64,000 bases of DNA, from the NCBI GenBank assembly GCA_018622675.1, contig CP076020.1, positions 496,001 through 560,000 on the forward strand, read 5' to 3'. This DNA is from Mycoplasmatota bacterium (GTDB lineage: Bacteria; Bacillota_I; Bacilli_A; Izemoplasmatales; Hujiaoplasmataceae). The notes beneath the pieces are model-generated. The model did not search any database. It saw only the letters and a list, made by a program, of their open reading frames with translations, and was not told the origin of the DNA. Shown piece by piece: positions 42,836 to 51,584 of the stretch (position 1 is its first letter; every line of letters starts with the position of its first letter). The position numbers were made by a program, and so were the translations under genes.

Positions 42836-43970
42836 TGATTATATTATTAAACACAGAAGGCAAATACATCAATATCCTGAAACTGGTTTTAATTGTCCTA
42901 AGACGAGTGCATATATTAAAAATGAATTGATTAAGTTAGAAGTGGACACAATCATAGATGTAGGAGAGTATTCGCTTGTTGCAATTATCAACAATGGAGA
43001 TGGTCCTATCACCGGACTAAGAGCAGATTTTGATGCTTTAAACATTACTGAAGAAACAGATCTTGACTTTAAATCTAAAAATGTGGGGAAAATGCATGCA
43101 TGTGGTCATGATGCGCATACATCAATACTTTTAGGAGCCTGTAAGTATTTGGTTGAACACAAAGATGAATGGAAAGGCACTGTTAAATTTATATTTCAAG
43201 AAGCTGAAGAAGGTCCTACGCCTGGAGGCGCGTTAAATATTGTAAAGTCTGGATTTTTAGATGATTGTGAAGAGTTTTATGCTTTACATGTCTCACCTCA
43301 CTATGAAACTGGGACAGTTGCGGTTAATTTCGGGCCTGCAATGGCAGCGGCAGATACTTTGAAAGTCGAATTAATAGGTAAAGCATGTCATGCTGCTATG
43401 CCTGAAGAAGGGATAGATCCTGTAGTGATGCAAGCTGAATTTGTATTAGGAGCACAAAGTATTATCACTAGAAAAATATCACCAATGGAAAGAGCTGTTA
43501 TAACAATTGCTAAAGTTGAAGCGGGAACAACCCATAATATTATCCCAGAAAAAGCAATATTAACTGGAACAATTAGATCATTTGATAATGATGTTAGAGA
43601 AATTATTAAAGATGAATTGTCTTTATTAGGTGAGAGTATCGCAAAAAGACACAAAGGTAAATTTCTTTTTGATTATCAATACGGTTATGACCCAACAATA
43701 AATACTTATGATACAACCGATACGTTTGTTGAATCTGCAAAAAATATTCTTGGTGATAGCCATGTAAAAATCCTTGATTTACCTATGGCAGGTAGTGAAG
43801 ATTTTTCAAGATATATTAACCTAAAAAAAGGGACATTAGCTTGGCTTGGCGTTAAACAAACCGATAAAGAAACCTATAATATTCATCATTCGAAGTTTAA
43901 TTTGAATGAAGATGCTCTTATCTTTGGAGCAAAAATATTTATAGATATAATAAAGAGGAGGAGTAAGTAG
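42825..43970 (+). CDS. M20-family amidohydrolase (N-acyl amino acid or peptide hydrolase)
   Basis: Zinc/manganese hydrolase of the hippurate/IAA-amino-acid type, 381 aa, cytoplasmic. N-terminal IIKHRRQIHQYPETGFN, metal ligands in MHACGHDAHTSILLG, catalytic EAEEGPTPGGA, HVSPHYETG, and the C-terminal MAGSEDFSRY with the last ligand. The Cys-His in ACGHDAH is the family's metal site. N-acetyl-diaminopimelate deacetylase is an alternative, but no lysine/DAP genes are near. Coupled to DUF368 upstream and, with no gap, to the amidohydrolase downstream. Confidence 0.88.
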   Translation: MNLNDYIIKHRRQIHQYPETGFNCPKTSAYIKNELIKLEVDTIIDVGEYSLVAIINNGDGPITGLRADFDALNITEETDLDFKSKNVGKMHACGHDAHTSILLGACKYLVEHKDEWKGTVKFIFQEAEEGPTPGGALNIVKSGFLDDCEEFYALHVSPHYETGTVAVNFGPAMAAADTLKVELIGKACHAAMPEEGIDPVVMQAEFVLGAQSIITRKISPMERAVITIAKVEAGTTHNIIPEKAILTGTIRSFDNDVREIIKDELSLLGESIAKRHKGKFLFDYQYGYDPTINTYDTTDTFVESAKNILGDSHVKILDLPMAGSEDFSRYINLKKGTLAWLGVKQTDKETYNIHHSKFNLNEDALIFGAKIFIDIIKRRSK

Positions 43971-45146
43971 ATGTATTTAATTAAAAACGCTAATTTAATT
44001 AGTATGGCTGATATCAACTATGAAATCACTGATATCTTGGTCGAAGGAAAGAAAATTAAAAAAATAGGTAAAATGAATCAAAAAGACTATCCAAAGGCAA
44101 GTGTGATTGATGCCAAAGAATCATTTGTTACACCTGGAATAGTTGATCCTCATTGTCATATAGGGATGTATGAAGAAGCCATAGGTTTTGAGGGGGCAGA
44201 TGGGAATGAAATGACTTCACCTGTCACACCTGAATTAAGAGCTATCGATGCGATTAAACCACAAGACGTTGCTTTTAAAGAAACAAGAGAACATGGTATC
44301 ACAACTGTTGTAACAGGTCCTGGTAGTGCCAATTGTATTGGGGGAACTTTTACTGTGATTAAAACATATGGTCAAACAATTGATGATATGATAGTTGTTC
44401 CAGAATCATCGATGAAGATGGCTTTGGGAGAAAATCCAAAAAGAGTTTATAGTTCAAAGTCACAAACACCGGCGACAAGAATGGCAACTGCAGCAGTGAT
44501 AAGAGAAGCTTTAACAAAAGCTAGAGATTACAAAGATAAAATGGATGAGTATGAATCAAATAAAAATTCAAATAAAGAAGCTAAGAAACCTGAATTTAAT
44601 ATGAAATGGGCTTCACTTTCTAGAGTTTTTGATGGATTACAAGTGAAAATTCATGCCCATCAACAAGATGATATTGTTACAGCAATTCGCATTATAGAGG
44701 AATTTGGCTTAAATGGGACAATTGAACATGCAACGGAAGCTCATTTAATACCAGAATATGTAAAGAATCATGATATTCAATTAATCATTGGACCAACTTT
44801 AGGTTCAAAATCAAAATATGAATTAAGAAATAAATCTTTTAAATCAGCGAAGATACTTAAAGATGCTGGTATTGATTTTGCAATAATGACAGACCATCCG
44901 GTTATTCACTTATCAAATACACTAACCCAGTTGGGAATATTTGTTAGAGAAGGACTAGATGAATTAGAAGCATTTAAATCAGTAACTATTCATTCAGCTA
45001 AGATTAATCATGTAGATGATAGAGTAGGTAGTATTGAAGTGGGTAAAGATGCTGATATTGTAATTTGGAATGGTCATCCTCTTCATTATATGACAAAACC
45101 AAGTAAAGTTATGATCAATGGTGAAATCATTCATTCTGAAGAATAG
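43971..45146 (+). CDS. Metal-dependent amidohydrolase (COG1228/imidazolonepropionase-like)
   Basis: 391-aa TIM-barrel hydrolase. N-terminal composite domain (YLIKNANLISMAD), HxH motif in GIVDPHCHIGMYEE, further His ligands in KIHAHQQDD and GTIEHATEAH, and the catalytic Asp in IMTDHPVI. C-terminal VGSIEVGKDADIVIWNGHPLHY is the family's return strand. The exact substrate (cyclic amide or acylated amino acid) is unknown. It begins at the base after the M20 stop, so the two hydrolases probably act in the same scavenging route. Confidence 0.85.
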   Translation: MYLIKNANLISMADINYEITDILVEGKKIKKIGKMNQKDYPKASVIDAKESFVTPGIVDPHCHIGMYEEAIGFEGADGNEMTSPVTPELRAIDAIKPQDVAFKETREHGITTVVTGPGSANCIGGTFTVIKTYGQTIDDMIVVPESSMKMALGENPKRVYSSKSQTPATRMATAAVIREALTKARDYKDKMDEYESNKNSNKEAKKPEFNMKWASLSRVFDGLQVKIHAHQQDDIVTAIRIIEEFGLNGTIEHATEAHLIPEYVKNHDIQLIIGPTLGSKSKYELRNKSFKSAKILKDAGIDFAIMTDHPVIHLSNTLTQLGIFVREGLDELEAFKSVTIHSAKINHVDDRVGSIEVGKDADIVIWNGHPLHYMTKPSKVMINGEIIHSEE

Positions 45147-45152
45147 AATTAG

Positions 45153-45187
45153 AAAAGGCATTTTATCAGAGATGATATAATGCCTTT
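45153..45187 (+). terminator. Terminator-like hairpin after the amidohydrolase
   Basis: AAAGGCATTTTATCA / TGATATAATGCCTTT, 15-bp stem with one mismatch, GAGA loop. The T-tail is poor. Confidence 0.7.
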
Positions 45188-45206
45188 AATTTAATTTAAG
45201 TTGTGA

Positions 45207-45237
45207 CTAAAAAAAAGCCTATAAAGCGGTTAGGCTT
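45207..45237 (-). terminator. Terminator of ppa
   Basis: Minus strand AAGCCTA / TAGGCTT (45215-45221, 45231-45237) followed by eight T. Confidence 0.85.
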
Positions 45238-45259
45238 ATAAGCTATTAAAATCACTAAA

Positions 45260-45763
45260 TTATAATTGTTTAGTTAAGTGTTCGGTATATCTTTTTTGAC
45301 ATTCTTCGATAAGTTCAATGGCGTCTTCTTCAGAATAATAGTCTAAAACCTTAACATGATGTCCAGGTTCTAAAATTTTATAGTTTTCGAAAAAGAGTTT
45401 AATTTCTCTTAGTTGTAGGGATTTAATGTCACTAATATCATTGATATCATCAAATCTTGGGTCAGCATCAACAACAGCGATGATTTTTTGATCACGTTCA
45501 CCAGAATCATACATATCAAGGTAACCTACAACTCTAGCATCAACGATACAACCTGGGAAAGTTTGTGTCGTTGCTAAAACTAATATATCAAGCGGATCAC
45601 CATCTTCTGCAAGTGTTTTTTCTATAAAACCATACTCAGCAGGATATGTCATTTTAGAGTACAAAACTCTATTTAATTTAATTCTATTTTTTAATTTATC
45701 AACTTCATATTTGTTTTGTGTACCCATTGGGATTTCTATAATTGCTTCAGTAATTTTTGACAT
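45260..45763 (-). CDS. ppa: Inorganic pyrophosphatase (family I)
   Basis: Hydrolyses pyrophosphate from biosynthetic reactions. 167 aa. Marks: IEIPMGTQNKYEVDK, YPAEYGFIEKT, the signature DGDPLDILVL with the metal-binding aspartates, and VVDADPRFDDI. A soluble family I enzyme; its presence argues somewhat against a metabolism that keeps pyrophosphate as the phosphofructokinase donor. SD GAGGGTGAT, own strong promoter and terminator. Confidence 0.95.
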   Translation of the reverse strand: MSKITEAIIEIPMGTQNKYEVDKLKNRIKLNRVLYSKMTYPAEYGFIEKTLAEDGDPLDILVLATTQTFPGCIVDARVVGYLDMYDSGERDQKIIAVVDADPRFDDINDISDIKSLQLREIKLFFENYKILEPGHHVKVLDYYSEEDAIELIEECQKRYTEHLTKQL

Positions 45764-45783
45764 TTTATCACCCTCTTTAAAAG

Positions 45784-45812
45784 ATTATATAAGAAAATGG
45801 GTGTAATTGCAA
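45784..45812 (-). promoter_or_regulatory. ppa promoter
   Basis: Minus strand TTGCAA (45812-45807), 17 nt, TATAAT (45789-45784). Confidence 0.8.
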
Positions 45813-45835
45813 TATTTATAGATAAAAAAGTTTAA

Positions 45836-45865
45836 TTGAGTCTACTAATTTTATATGAATATGAT
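45836..45865 (+). promoter_or_regulatory. Promoter of the EIIB-like/Crh-like/MFS genes
   Basis: TTGAGT (45836-45841), 18 nt, TATGAT (45860-45865). Confidence 0.6.
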
Positions 45866-45904
45866 AAAATATATTACATAGACAATAGAAGAGGTGATTA
45901 CAAA

Positions 45905-46297
45905 GTGAATATTCTATTCATGAATGACATTTTAAATTGGTTCAAATATAATTTTTGGTGGTTATTAATTGTATTTGTTTTATTATTTGTTTTGTATTTA
46001 GTAATTCGTTTGCAAAAGCAACCATCAAAAAAAGTTGAAAAACCAGTCGAGGATGAAAAAATCGATGAATTTATTAAATGTTATGGTGGAATTAAAAACA
46101 TTAAACAAGCTAGCATTGATGGGAGAAGGTTGAAAGTCAGTTTAGTCAATGTAGATAATGCTGATTTAGAACAATTCAAATCTCTAGGTGCTACTGGTAT
46201 TTTTATATCTGGAAATAACATAAAAATGGTTTTACCATATGATATGAATAAGTTAGTAAATAAAATTAATGAAAATATAGATGGAGGTAAGTTATGA
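45905..46297 (+). CDS. Membrane-anchored EIIB-like domain without the catalytic Cys
   Basis: 130-aa protein: one TM helix (residues 17-36), a charged linker, then a domain (about 52-125) matching the glucose-type PTS EIIB fold: FIKCYGGIKNIKQ, RRLKVSLV, LKSLGATGIFISGNNIKMVL-like strands. In active EIIB the phosphorylated Cys lies in DACxTRLRV; here that place reads QASIDGRRLKV, with Ser70 and no Cys. Cys59 is elsewhere in the fold. It is therefore unlikely to take part in phosphotransfer. The start is GTG 45905 after GAGGTGAT. Overlaps the Crh-like gene by 4 nt. Confidence 0.75.
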   Translation: MNILFMNDILNWFKYNFWWLLIVFVLLFVLYLVIRLQKQPSKKVEKPVEDEKIDEFIKCYGGIKNIKQASIDGRRLKVSLVNVDNADLEQFKSLGATGIFISGNNIKMVLPYDMNKLVNKINENIDGGKL

Positions 46298-46560
46298 TTG
46301 AAGAAAAATATAAAATAACATATGCTCAAGGGTTACAAGCAAGACCAGCAACAAAAATTGTATCAAAAGCTAATAGTTTTCAAGCTGAAATGCATATGGA
46401 GTATAATGACCGAAAAGTGAATTTAAAATCGATAATGGGAGTCTTATCTTTAGGTGTACCATCTAATAGCAAAATAAAAATAACGTTCTCAGGTTCTGAT
46501 GAAGATGATGCTTATAAGGCGATTTCTCGTGTGATATCTGATATTAATGAGATGATGTAA
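46294..46560 (+). CDS. Crh-like HPr-family protein (His15 replaced by Gln)
   Basis: 88-aa HPr fold. The phosphotransfer His15 of HPr is Gln15 in GLQARPAT, exactly the change seen in Bacillus Crh, while the regulatory Ser46 is kept in NLKSIMGVLSLGV. It should therefore be a target of HPr kinase and a corepressor of CcpA, but not a PTS phosphocarrier. Sequence apart from these sites is ordinary HPr. SD GGAGG is 6 nt before the ATG, inside the preceding gene. The MFS gene starts 2 nt after. HPr itself, HPr kinase and CcpA are not in the window. Confidence 0.85.
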   Translation: MIEEKYKITYAQGLQARPATKIVSKANSFQAEMHMEYNDRKVNLKSIMGVLSLGVPSNSKIKITFSGSDEDDAYKAISRVISDINEMM

Positions 46561-46562
46561 TA

Positions 46563-47819
46563 ATGTCAAGTATTACTCAACATAAAGGACAGATGCTCAA
46601 ATTTGGAATGTATGGGTTCTTAAAAAATTTACGTTTTTTCGAACCATTTTTGATTTTGTTTTTTCTTGAAATTGGAGGATTAAATTTATTCCAAATAGGG
46701 GTGCTTATATCAATTAGGGAAATTATTATCTATGTTGTTGAAATTCCATCGGGCGTAATTGCTGATATGTATGGTAAAAAGACACAGTTAGTCATGTGCT
46801 TTTTATTTTATATTGCATCCTTTGTGATTTTCTTCTTTGGAGGAATTGCGCCATCATTTTTGATTTTCATTTTAGCCATGGCTTTATTTGGATTTGGAGA
46901 AGCCTTCAGATCAGGTACACATAAAGCGATGATTATGCAATTCTTAGATGTAGAAGACATTGAAGAACCTAAAAGTGAAGTCTATGGCAAAACAAGATCT
47001 ATGTCTTTGATTGGATCAACAGTTATGAGTATTATATCAATTGTTTTAATTCTTTTATTAAAGGGAGAATATCATTATTTATTTTTAGTGGCAATTATAC
47101 CTTATGCAATTGATTTGTTAATGATTTTAACATATCCGAAATACATGAATAATAAAAAAGAAAGTCAATTTAAGTTTAAACAATTCTTAAAAGAAAATTG
47201 GTTAAGTTTAAAATATGTTTTCCAAAAGAAAAAAGTCAGAGGTTTTGTTATTGATGCTTCTGCGTTTCAAGCGGGATTTAAAAGTATTAAAGATTATATA
47301 CAACCTTTAATAGTATCAGCCTCAATGGGTTTTATTATGTTTAGTCAATTAGATACAGAAGAAAATGAAAAAGTATATATTGGCTTAATTTACGCTGTTA
47401 TATACATTATTAGTGCTATAGCTACTAGAAACGCATATAAACTAGAGGGTAAAGTTGATAAAGTTAAAACTATTAATTTAGCATGGTTACTGATGGGTGG
47501 CGTATCACTTCTATTAGGATTTTTCACAGAAAGTATTGTTGTCATATTTGTGAGTTTTATATTAATGTATATTATATTAAATTTAAGAAGGCCAATTATG
47601 ATTCAAGAAATTGGTGATGTTACCGAAGAAGGAAGAAGAGCTAGTGCCTTAAGTATTCAAGCACAGTTTACATCACTTTTACTTGTTATATTTGCTCCGC
47701 TAATCGGATTACTTGCAGATTATAGTTTGCAATTGTTATTTGCAATTGTAGGATTTGTAATGGTAGCTATATACTTTATTACTGCGATTACAAGACGGAA
47801 TCTTAATCAGAATTCATAG
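46563..47819 (+). CDS. MFS transporter
   Basis: 418-aa major facilitator with about twelve hydrophobic segments. Motif A-like loop GVIADMYGKKTQL lies between TM2 and TM3, and a long polar loop (about residues 190-235) separates the halves. VVEIPSGVIADMYG is typical of the drug/unknown-substrate branch of MFS in Firmicutes. It starts 2 nt after the Crh-like gene, so the two PTS-like proteins and this carrier are coexpressed. Substrate unknown. Confidence 0.88.
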   Translation: MSSITQHKGQMLKFGMYGFLKNLRFFEPFLILFFLEIGGLNLFQIGVLISIREIIIYVVEIPSGVIADMYGKKTQLVMCFLFYIASFVIFFFGGIAPSFLIFILAMALFGFGEAFRSGTHKAMIMQFLDVEDIEEPKSEVYGKTRSMSLIGSTVMSIISIVLILLLKGEYHYLFLVAIIPYAIDLLMILTYPKYMNNKKESQFKFKQFLKENWLSLKYVFQKKKVRGFVIDASAFQAGFKSIKDYIQPLIVSASMGFIMFSQLDTEENEKVYIGLIYAVIYIISAIATRNAYKLEGKVDKVKTINLAWLLMGGVSLLLGFFTESIVVIFVSFILMYIILNLRRPIMIQEIGDVTEEGRRASALSIQAQFTSLLLVIFAPLIGLLADYSLQLLFAIVGFVMVAIYFITAITRRNLNQNS

Positions 47820-47867
47820 AAAAACTAACTTTTTATAAAGAAACTTGTATAAGGCTAGAAAATAAAA

Positions 47868-47904
47868 AAGAAAAGACATTAGTTAATTACTGATGTCTTT
47901 TTTG
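47868..47904. terminator. Bidirectional terminator between MFS and trpS
   Basis: AAAAGACATTAGT / ACTGATGTCTTTT (one G-U pair), TAATT loop, A-run and T-run outside. Confidence 0.88.
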
Positions 47905-47920
47905 TATATAAAATAGTTTT

Positions 47921-48916
47921 TTATTTTCGGCCTAAACCAACTTTTTTCTTGCATTTTCTCATTTTCTTAAAAGCATAATCTAGAGCTCTATCTCTTCCCT
48001 GGTCAAGAATTTCTTGGAGTAACTTGGATTTTATTAGTTCTTGGTATTTTTCTTGAATTGGAGTTAAAAGATCAACTAGAACTTGACCAAGATCTTCTTT
48101 AAAAGTTTTATAATCAGTATCTTTATATTGTGACACTATATCTTCAACTTTTTTATCTGTTGCACTTGCATATATATTTAGAAGATTTGCTAGTCCTGGT
48201 TGTTTAATTGGATCGTAGTTTATAATGCCTATGGAATCAGTTTTAGCTGATTTAATCTTTTTCTTGATGATGTTGGCTTCATCGAACATGGTAATATAGC
48301 CTTTAGGGTTATCAGCTGATTTAGACATTTTTTTAGTTGGATCTTGTAGGTCCATAATCCTTGCGCCTACACTGGGAATAATAGGTTCAGGAACAGTGAA
48401 AAAATCAGAATAGTAATGATTAAACCGCTTGGCAATATCACGTGAAAGCTCTAAATGTTGTTTTTGGTCTTCGCCAACCGGTACATAATCAGCATCATAT
48501 AGTAATATATCAGCTGCCATTAAAGCTGGATAAGTAAATAATGAAGAAGTAATTGAGTCTTCACCTTTAACGATTTTATCCTTGTATTGTGTCATTCTTT
48601 CTAATTCACCCATATAAACATTTGACTGTAATATATAGCCTAATTCGACATGTTGTGGAATTTCTGATTGAATAAACATCGTTGTTCTTTCTTTGTCTAA
48701 ACCACTTGCTATATACATAGCAGCAATGTCTAAGGTTCTTTTTCTGAGTTCATGAGGTATTTGTCTCGTTGTTATAGCATGTAAATCTGCGATGAACAAA
48801 TAAAATTCATCGTTTTCTCTTTCTTCTTGAAGTTTTACAAACTGTTTGATAGCGCCTAAATAATTTCCTAAAGTTAGACTACCTGTAGGCTTGATGCCTG
48901 ATACTATTCTTTTCAT
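47921..48916 (-). CDS. trpS: Tryptophanyl-tRNA synthetase
   Basis: Class Ic synthetase, 331 aa. N-terminal SGIKPTGSLTLGNYLGA carries the HIGH-like motif (TLGNY), and KKMSKSADN is the KMSKS loop. Start set at ATG 48916, 6 nt after GAGAGGA; the ATG 18 nt earlier lies before that SD. The C-terminus has a short basic tail (FKKMRKCKKKVGLGRK). Expression is controlled by a Trp T-box leader just upstream. Confidence 0.95.
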   Translation of the reverse strand: MKRIVSGIKPTGSLTLGNYLGAIKQFVKLQEERENDEFYLFIADLHAITTRQIPHELRKRTLDIAAMYIASGLDKERTTMFIQSEIPQHVELGYILQSNVYMGELERMTQYKDKIVKGEDSITSSLFTYPALMAADILLYDADYVPVGEDQKQHLELSRDIAKRFNHYYSDFFTVPEPIIPSVGARIMDLQDPTKKMSKSADNPKGYITMFDEANIIKKKIKSAKTDSIGIINYDPIKQPGLANLLNIYASATDKKVEDIVSQYKDTDYKTFKEDLGQVLVDLLTPIQEKYQELIKSKLLQEILDQGRDRALDYAFKKMRKCKKKVGLGRK

Positions 48917-48932
48917 ATTTTTCCTCTCTTTC

Positions 48933-49140
48933 AAAAAAAAATCGTCCTTAAAAATATAAGGACGAATGATCGTGGTACCACCTTTGTTCTAGTTAAACTA
49001 GCACTCATACATTTAACGCATTGCTTACGGATGTGATTAGCATCTCTCTATGGTCCATTCATAATTATTATATCAAGGTTTTCACCAACCACCTTGTCTC
49101 TACAATAAAAATAATTATTACTAATCCATATCTACGATTT
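48933..49140 (-). promoter_or_regulatory. T-box riboswitch for tRNA-Trp, upstream of trpS
   Basis: Minus strand leader of about 200 nt. The T-box AAAGGTGGTACCACG is at 48985-48971, followed by the terminator TCGTCCTTA / TAAGGACGA (48965-48942) and nine T. The specifier is TGG (Trp) at 49057-49055 in TATGAA-TGG-ACC, aligned with TATGAA-GCT-CC of the alaS T-box in this window. Uncharged tRNA-Trp should favour the antiterminator. Confidence 0.92.
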
Positions 49141-49145
49141 ATTAT

Positions 49146-49174
49146 ATTATAGCAAATCTAAGATTTTAATACAA
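49146..49174 (-). promoter_or_regulatory. trpS promoter
   Basis: Minus strand TTGTAT (49174-49169), 17 nt, TATAAT (49151-49146), extended TGC. The -35 lies inside the end of pepF. Confidence 0.75.
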
Positions 49175-50921
49175 CTTCTAATTCATCAACTAATTCTTCA
49201 AGTCTATGAACTACTGCTTTAAAAGAGTCTTCTTTAGTTAAGTCAACACCTGCATCTAATACTTGTTTAACCGGATAGTCAGAACCACCAGATTTAAGTA
49301 AGTTTAAGTAATTATCAAATGCATTTTCTTTGTTATTTTTAACATTTTCATAAATTTTTAGTGACGCTGCAAAACTTGTGGCGTATTGGTATACATAGAA
49401 AGGTGTATAGAATAAGTGAGGGATATAAGCCCATACAAATTCTTTTACTTCCTCTTCAGTGATATCGATATCATAAAATTCATTATAAAGATTAATCATA
49501 ATATTAGAAAGTTTATCAGCTGTGATAGGTTCATTGTTTTCAACAAGTTTATGTGCTTCCAATTCATATATTGCGAATAGTGTCTGTCTGTAGAAAGTAC
49601 CCATTATATCGTCTATAGAACGTTGTAATAAGGCTATTTTTTCATTTTTAGAGGCCTTAGATTCTTTCATAATATAGTCTAATAAGTTATGTTCATTAAA
49701 AGTAGAAGCAACTTCTGCAACAAAAATTGTATAATTTTGTAAACTTGTTGGTTGTGTTTGTGCTGCATACATTGAATGCATTGAATGTCCCGCTTCATGT
49801 GCAACAGTAAATACATTTGATAAAGTTTTATCATAATTTAATAAAATAAATGGGTGTAAATTAGGCATTGAGCTAGAATAAGCTCCAGTTCTTTTTCCAG
49901 GTTGTTCTAAAACATCAACAAAACCATCTCTTAATACCTCTTTAGCTTTGTCTTGGAAGTCTTGGGGAAAATGTTTGATAGAATTAAAAAATAATTCTTT
50001 TGCTTCTTCGTATTCATATTCTTTATCAGATTTAGCTAGTTCTAAAAAGCGATCGTAAGTGCGATGTTTATCTAAACCTAAATAGTCTTTTCTTAGTTTC
50101 AAGTATTTTTTGACTGCACTTGTATTTTCTCTAGCAACTTTAGTTAATGTCATATATACATCAGTTGGAATATTATTGTTGAATAAATAACTTTCAAGAG
50201 AAGAACTATACTTTCTAGTTTTCATTCTTGCATAATCCGCATCCAATACCGTTTTATATATATTGGCATATGTATTCTTATGATCAGCATAATAATTAAA
50301 AACAGCTTCAAAAATATTTTTTCTTTCTTCTGCAGAATTACTTTTTTGTATAAAAGCACGATAATTACTATTGGTGATAGTGACAATTTCACCATTGTCT
50401 AACATGACATCTGTACCTTCAATATCAGCAACACTTAAAGAACTATACATGCTCTTTCCAGCAGATGAAAGTTGAGAATAATTAGCCAATAATGATTCAG
50501 ATTGATCATCTAAAATATGTTCTTGTCTTCTAAATAATTTATCCATAGCAAATTTATATTCATGCAAAGACTCATTGTTATCTATAAAAGACATGACTTT
50601 TTCTTTGCCTAAAGCAATCAATTCAGGTTCTTCAAAAGAAACAGCTTGTTGTAACTTAGCAAAGGCAAGTTGAACTTTCTGTAAACGTGCTGCATTTTCA
50701 GAATCCTTTTTATTGAGGTCGCTTAGTAATGAAGCGTATTGATATGTTTTTAGACCAGTACTTTCAATTTCCTTTTGTAGATTAAAATATTGTTTAAATT
50801 GCTCTTCATCGCCTAATTTTCCTTTGAAAGAAGCTAGTTTTTCTATTGTATTCATAGTTTTTTGGTAAGCTTTCTCAAATTCATTTAGGTCTTTAAATAG
50901 ATAGGTTAAATCCCATTTCAT
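49158..50921 (-). CDS. pepF: Oligoendopeptidase F (M3B metallopeptidase)
   Basis: Cytoplasmic zinc peptidase that cuts oligopeptides. 587 aa. Zinc site HEAGH in FTVAHEAGHSMHSMYAA, with the downstream Glu ligand in FVAEVASTFNEHNLL; the C-terminal IPHLFYTPFYVYQYATSFAAS is also conserved. SD GGAGG is before the ATG. A -10 TATAAT with extended TGT (50958-50953) lies upstream. No terminator is seen before the trpS promoter, so read-through into the T-box is possible. Confidence 0.93.
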   Translation of the reverse strand: MKWDLTYLFKDLNEFEKAYQKTMNTIEKLASFKGKLGDEEQFKQYFNLQKEIESTGLKTYQYASLLSDLNKKDSENAARLQKVQLAFAKLQQAVSFEEPELIALGKEKVMSFIDNNESLHEYKFAMDKLFRRQEHILDDQSESLLANYSQLSSAGKSMYSSLSVADIEGTDVMLDNGEIVTITNSNYRAFIQKSNSAEERKNIFEAVFNYYADHKNTYANIYKTVLDADYARMKTRKYSSSLESYLFNNNIPTDVYMTLTKVARENTSAVKKYLKLRKDYLGLDKHRTYDRFLELAKSDKEYEYEEAKELFFNSIKHFPQDFQDKAKEVLRDGFVDVLEQPGKRTGAYSSSMPNLHPFILLNYDKTLSNVFTVAHEAGHSMHSMYAAQTQPTSLQNYTIFVAEVASTFNEHNLLDYIMKESKASKNEKIALLQRSIDDIMGTFYRQTLFAIYELEAHKLVENNEPITADKLSNIMINLYNEFYDIDITEEEVKEFVWAYIPHLFYTPFYVYQYATSFAASLKIYENVKNNKENAFDNYLNLLKSGGSDYPVKQVLDAGVDLTKEDSFKAVVHRLEELVDELEVVLKS

Positions 50922-51010
50922 ATAATCAATCCTCCTGTATTTTATTATAGTTATTATAACATACTGAAGACAAATATTCTAAAAATAAATCTTTAAAATT
51001 ATTGTTTATA

Positions 51011-51019
51011 TGGTATAAT
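51011..51019 (+). promoter_or_regulatory. Extended -10 of the Spx-like gene
   Basis: TGG-TATAAT; the -35 region (TTTAAA) is weak. Confidence 0.55.
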
Positions 51020-51041
51020 ATTATGGAAGCGAGGTGTTTAT

Positions 51042-51488
51042 ATGATAACTTTATACACAAGTTCAAGTTGTTCATCGTGCCGTAAAGCTAAGAAGTGGTT
51101 AGATACTAACAATATTCCTTATAGAGAAAAAAATATTATTGGGATAAAACTAACTAGAAATGATATTATTAACATGTTAAAATATTCAGAAAATGGATTT
51201 GAAGACATTATTTCTACACGTTCTAAAATCTTTAAGGAAAGCGATATAGAACCTGATACTATGAAATTTTCTGAATTAGCTAATTTCATTATTGATAATC
51301 CAACAATTTTAAAAAGACCAATTATTATTAATGACCAAATTATGCAAACAGGATACAATAAAGATGAAATTAGAGCGTTCATACCGGCGGAGTTAAGAAA
51401 TTTTTCCGTATGCACTGAAGAGTGCAGTGATTGTGAATACAAAGAATGTGTTGAACAAGCTATGGCAAGAGTAAGAAACAAAAATTAA
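51042..51488 (+). CDS. Spx/ArsC-family protein with Cys-rich C-terminal tail
   Basis: 148-aa thioredoxin-fold protein of the Spx type, an RNA-polymerase-binding regulator of disulfide stress in Firmicutes. The redox switch CxxC is present at residues 10-13 (SSCSSCRKAKKWL), and LKRPIIINDQIMQTGYNKDEIRAFIP holds the conserved Arg-Pro. After that point a tail of about 30 residues carries four more cysteines (124, 128, 131, 136) as C-x3-C-x2-C-x4-C, which ordinary Spx proteins lack. It could bind a metal or act as a second switch. Arsenate reductase is less likely because CxxC is the Spx pattern. Confidence 0.8.
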   Translation: MITLYTSSSCSSCRKAKKWLDTNNIPYREKNIIGIKLTRNDIINMLKYSENGFEDIISTRSKIFKESDIEPDTMKFSELANFIIDNPTILKRPIIINDQIMQTGYNKDEIRAFIPAELRNFSVCTEECSDCEYKECVEQAMARVRNKN

Positions 51489-51499
51489 ATTTAATTGAT

Positions 51500-51525
51500 A
51501 AAGACCATTTTGGTCTTTTTCTTTT
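51500..51525 (+). terminator. Terminator after the Spx-like gene
   Basis: AAAGACCA / TGGTCTTT with TTT loop, then T-rich tail. Confidence 0.85.
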
Positions 51526-51555
51526 GTTTTTAGCAAAAAATGTCATAAAATTGAA

Positions 51556-51569
51556 TGAAAACGTTTTTA
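51556..51569. promoter_or_regulatory. Catabolite-responsive element (cre) upstream of gapA
   Basis: TGAAAACGTTTTTA matches the cre consensus TGWAANCGNTNWCA at 13 of 14 positions (T for C at position 13). It ends 15 nt before the -35 box, a place compatible with activation by CcpA. Confidence 0.55.
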
Positions 51570-51584
51570 CTAAGGCTATCTTCA

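Noticed and set aside
51119-51481. 120-codon open frame antisense to the Spx-like gene
   Set aside because: No SD, composition of a shadow frame, and the sense frame has clear Spx motifs.
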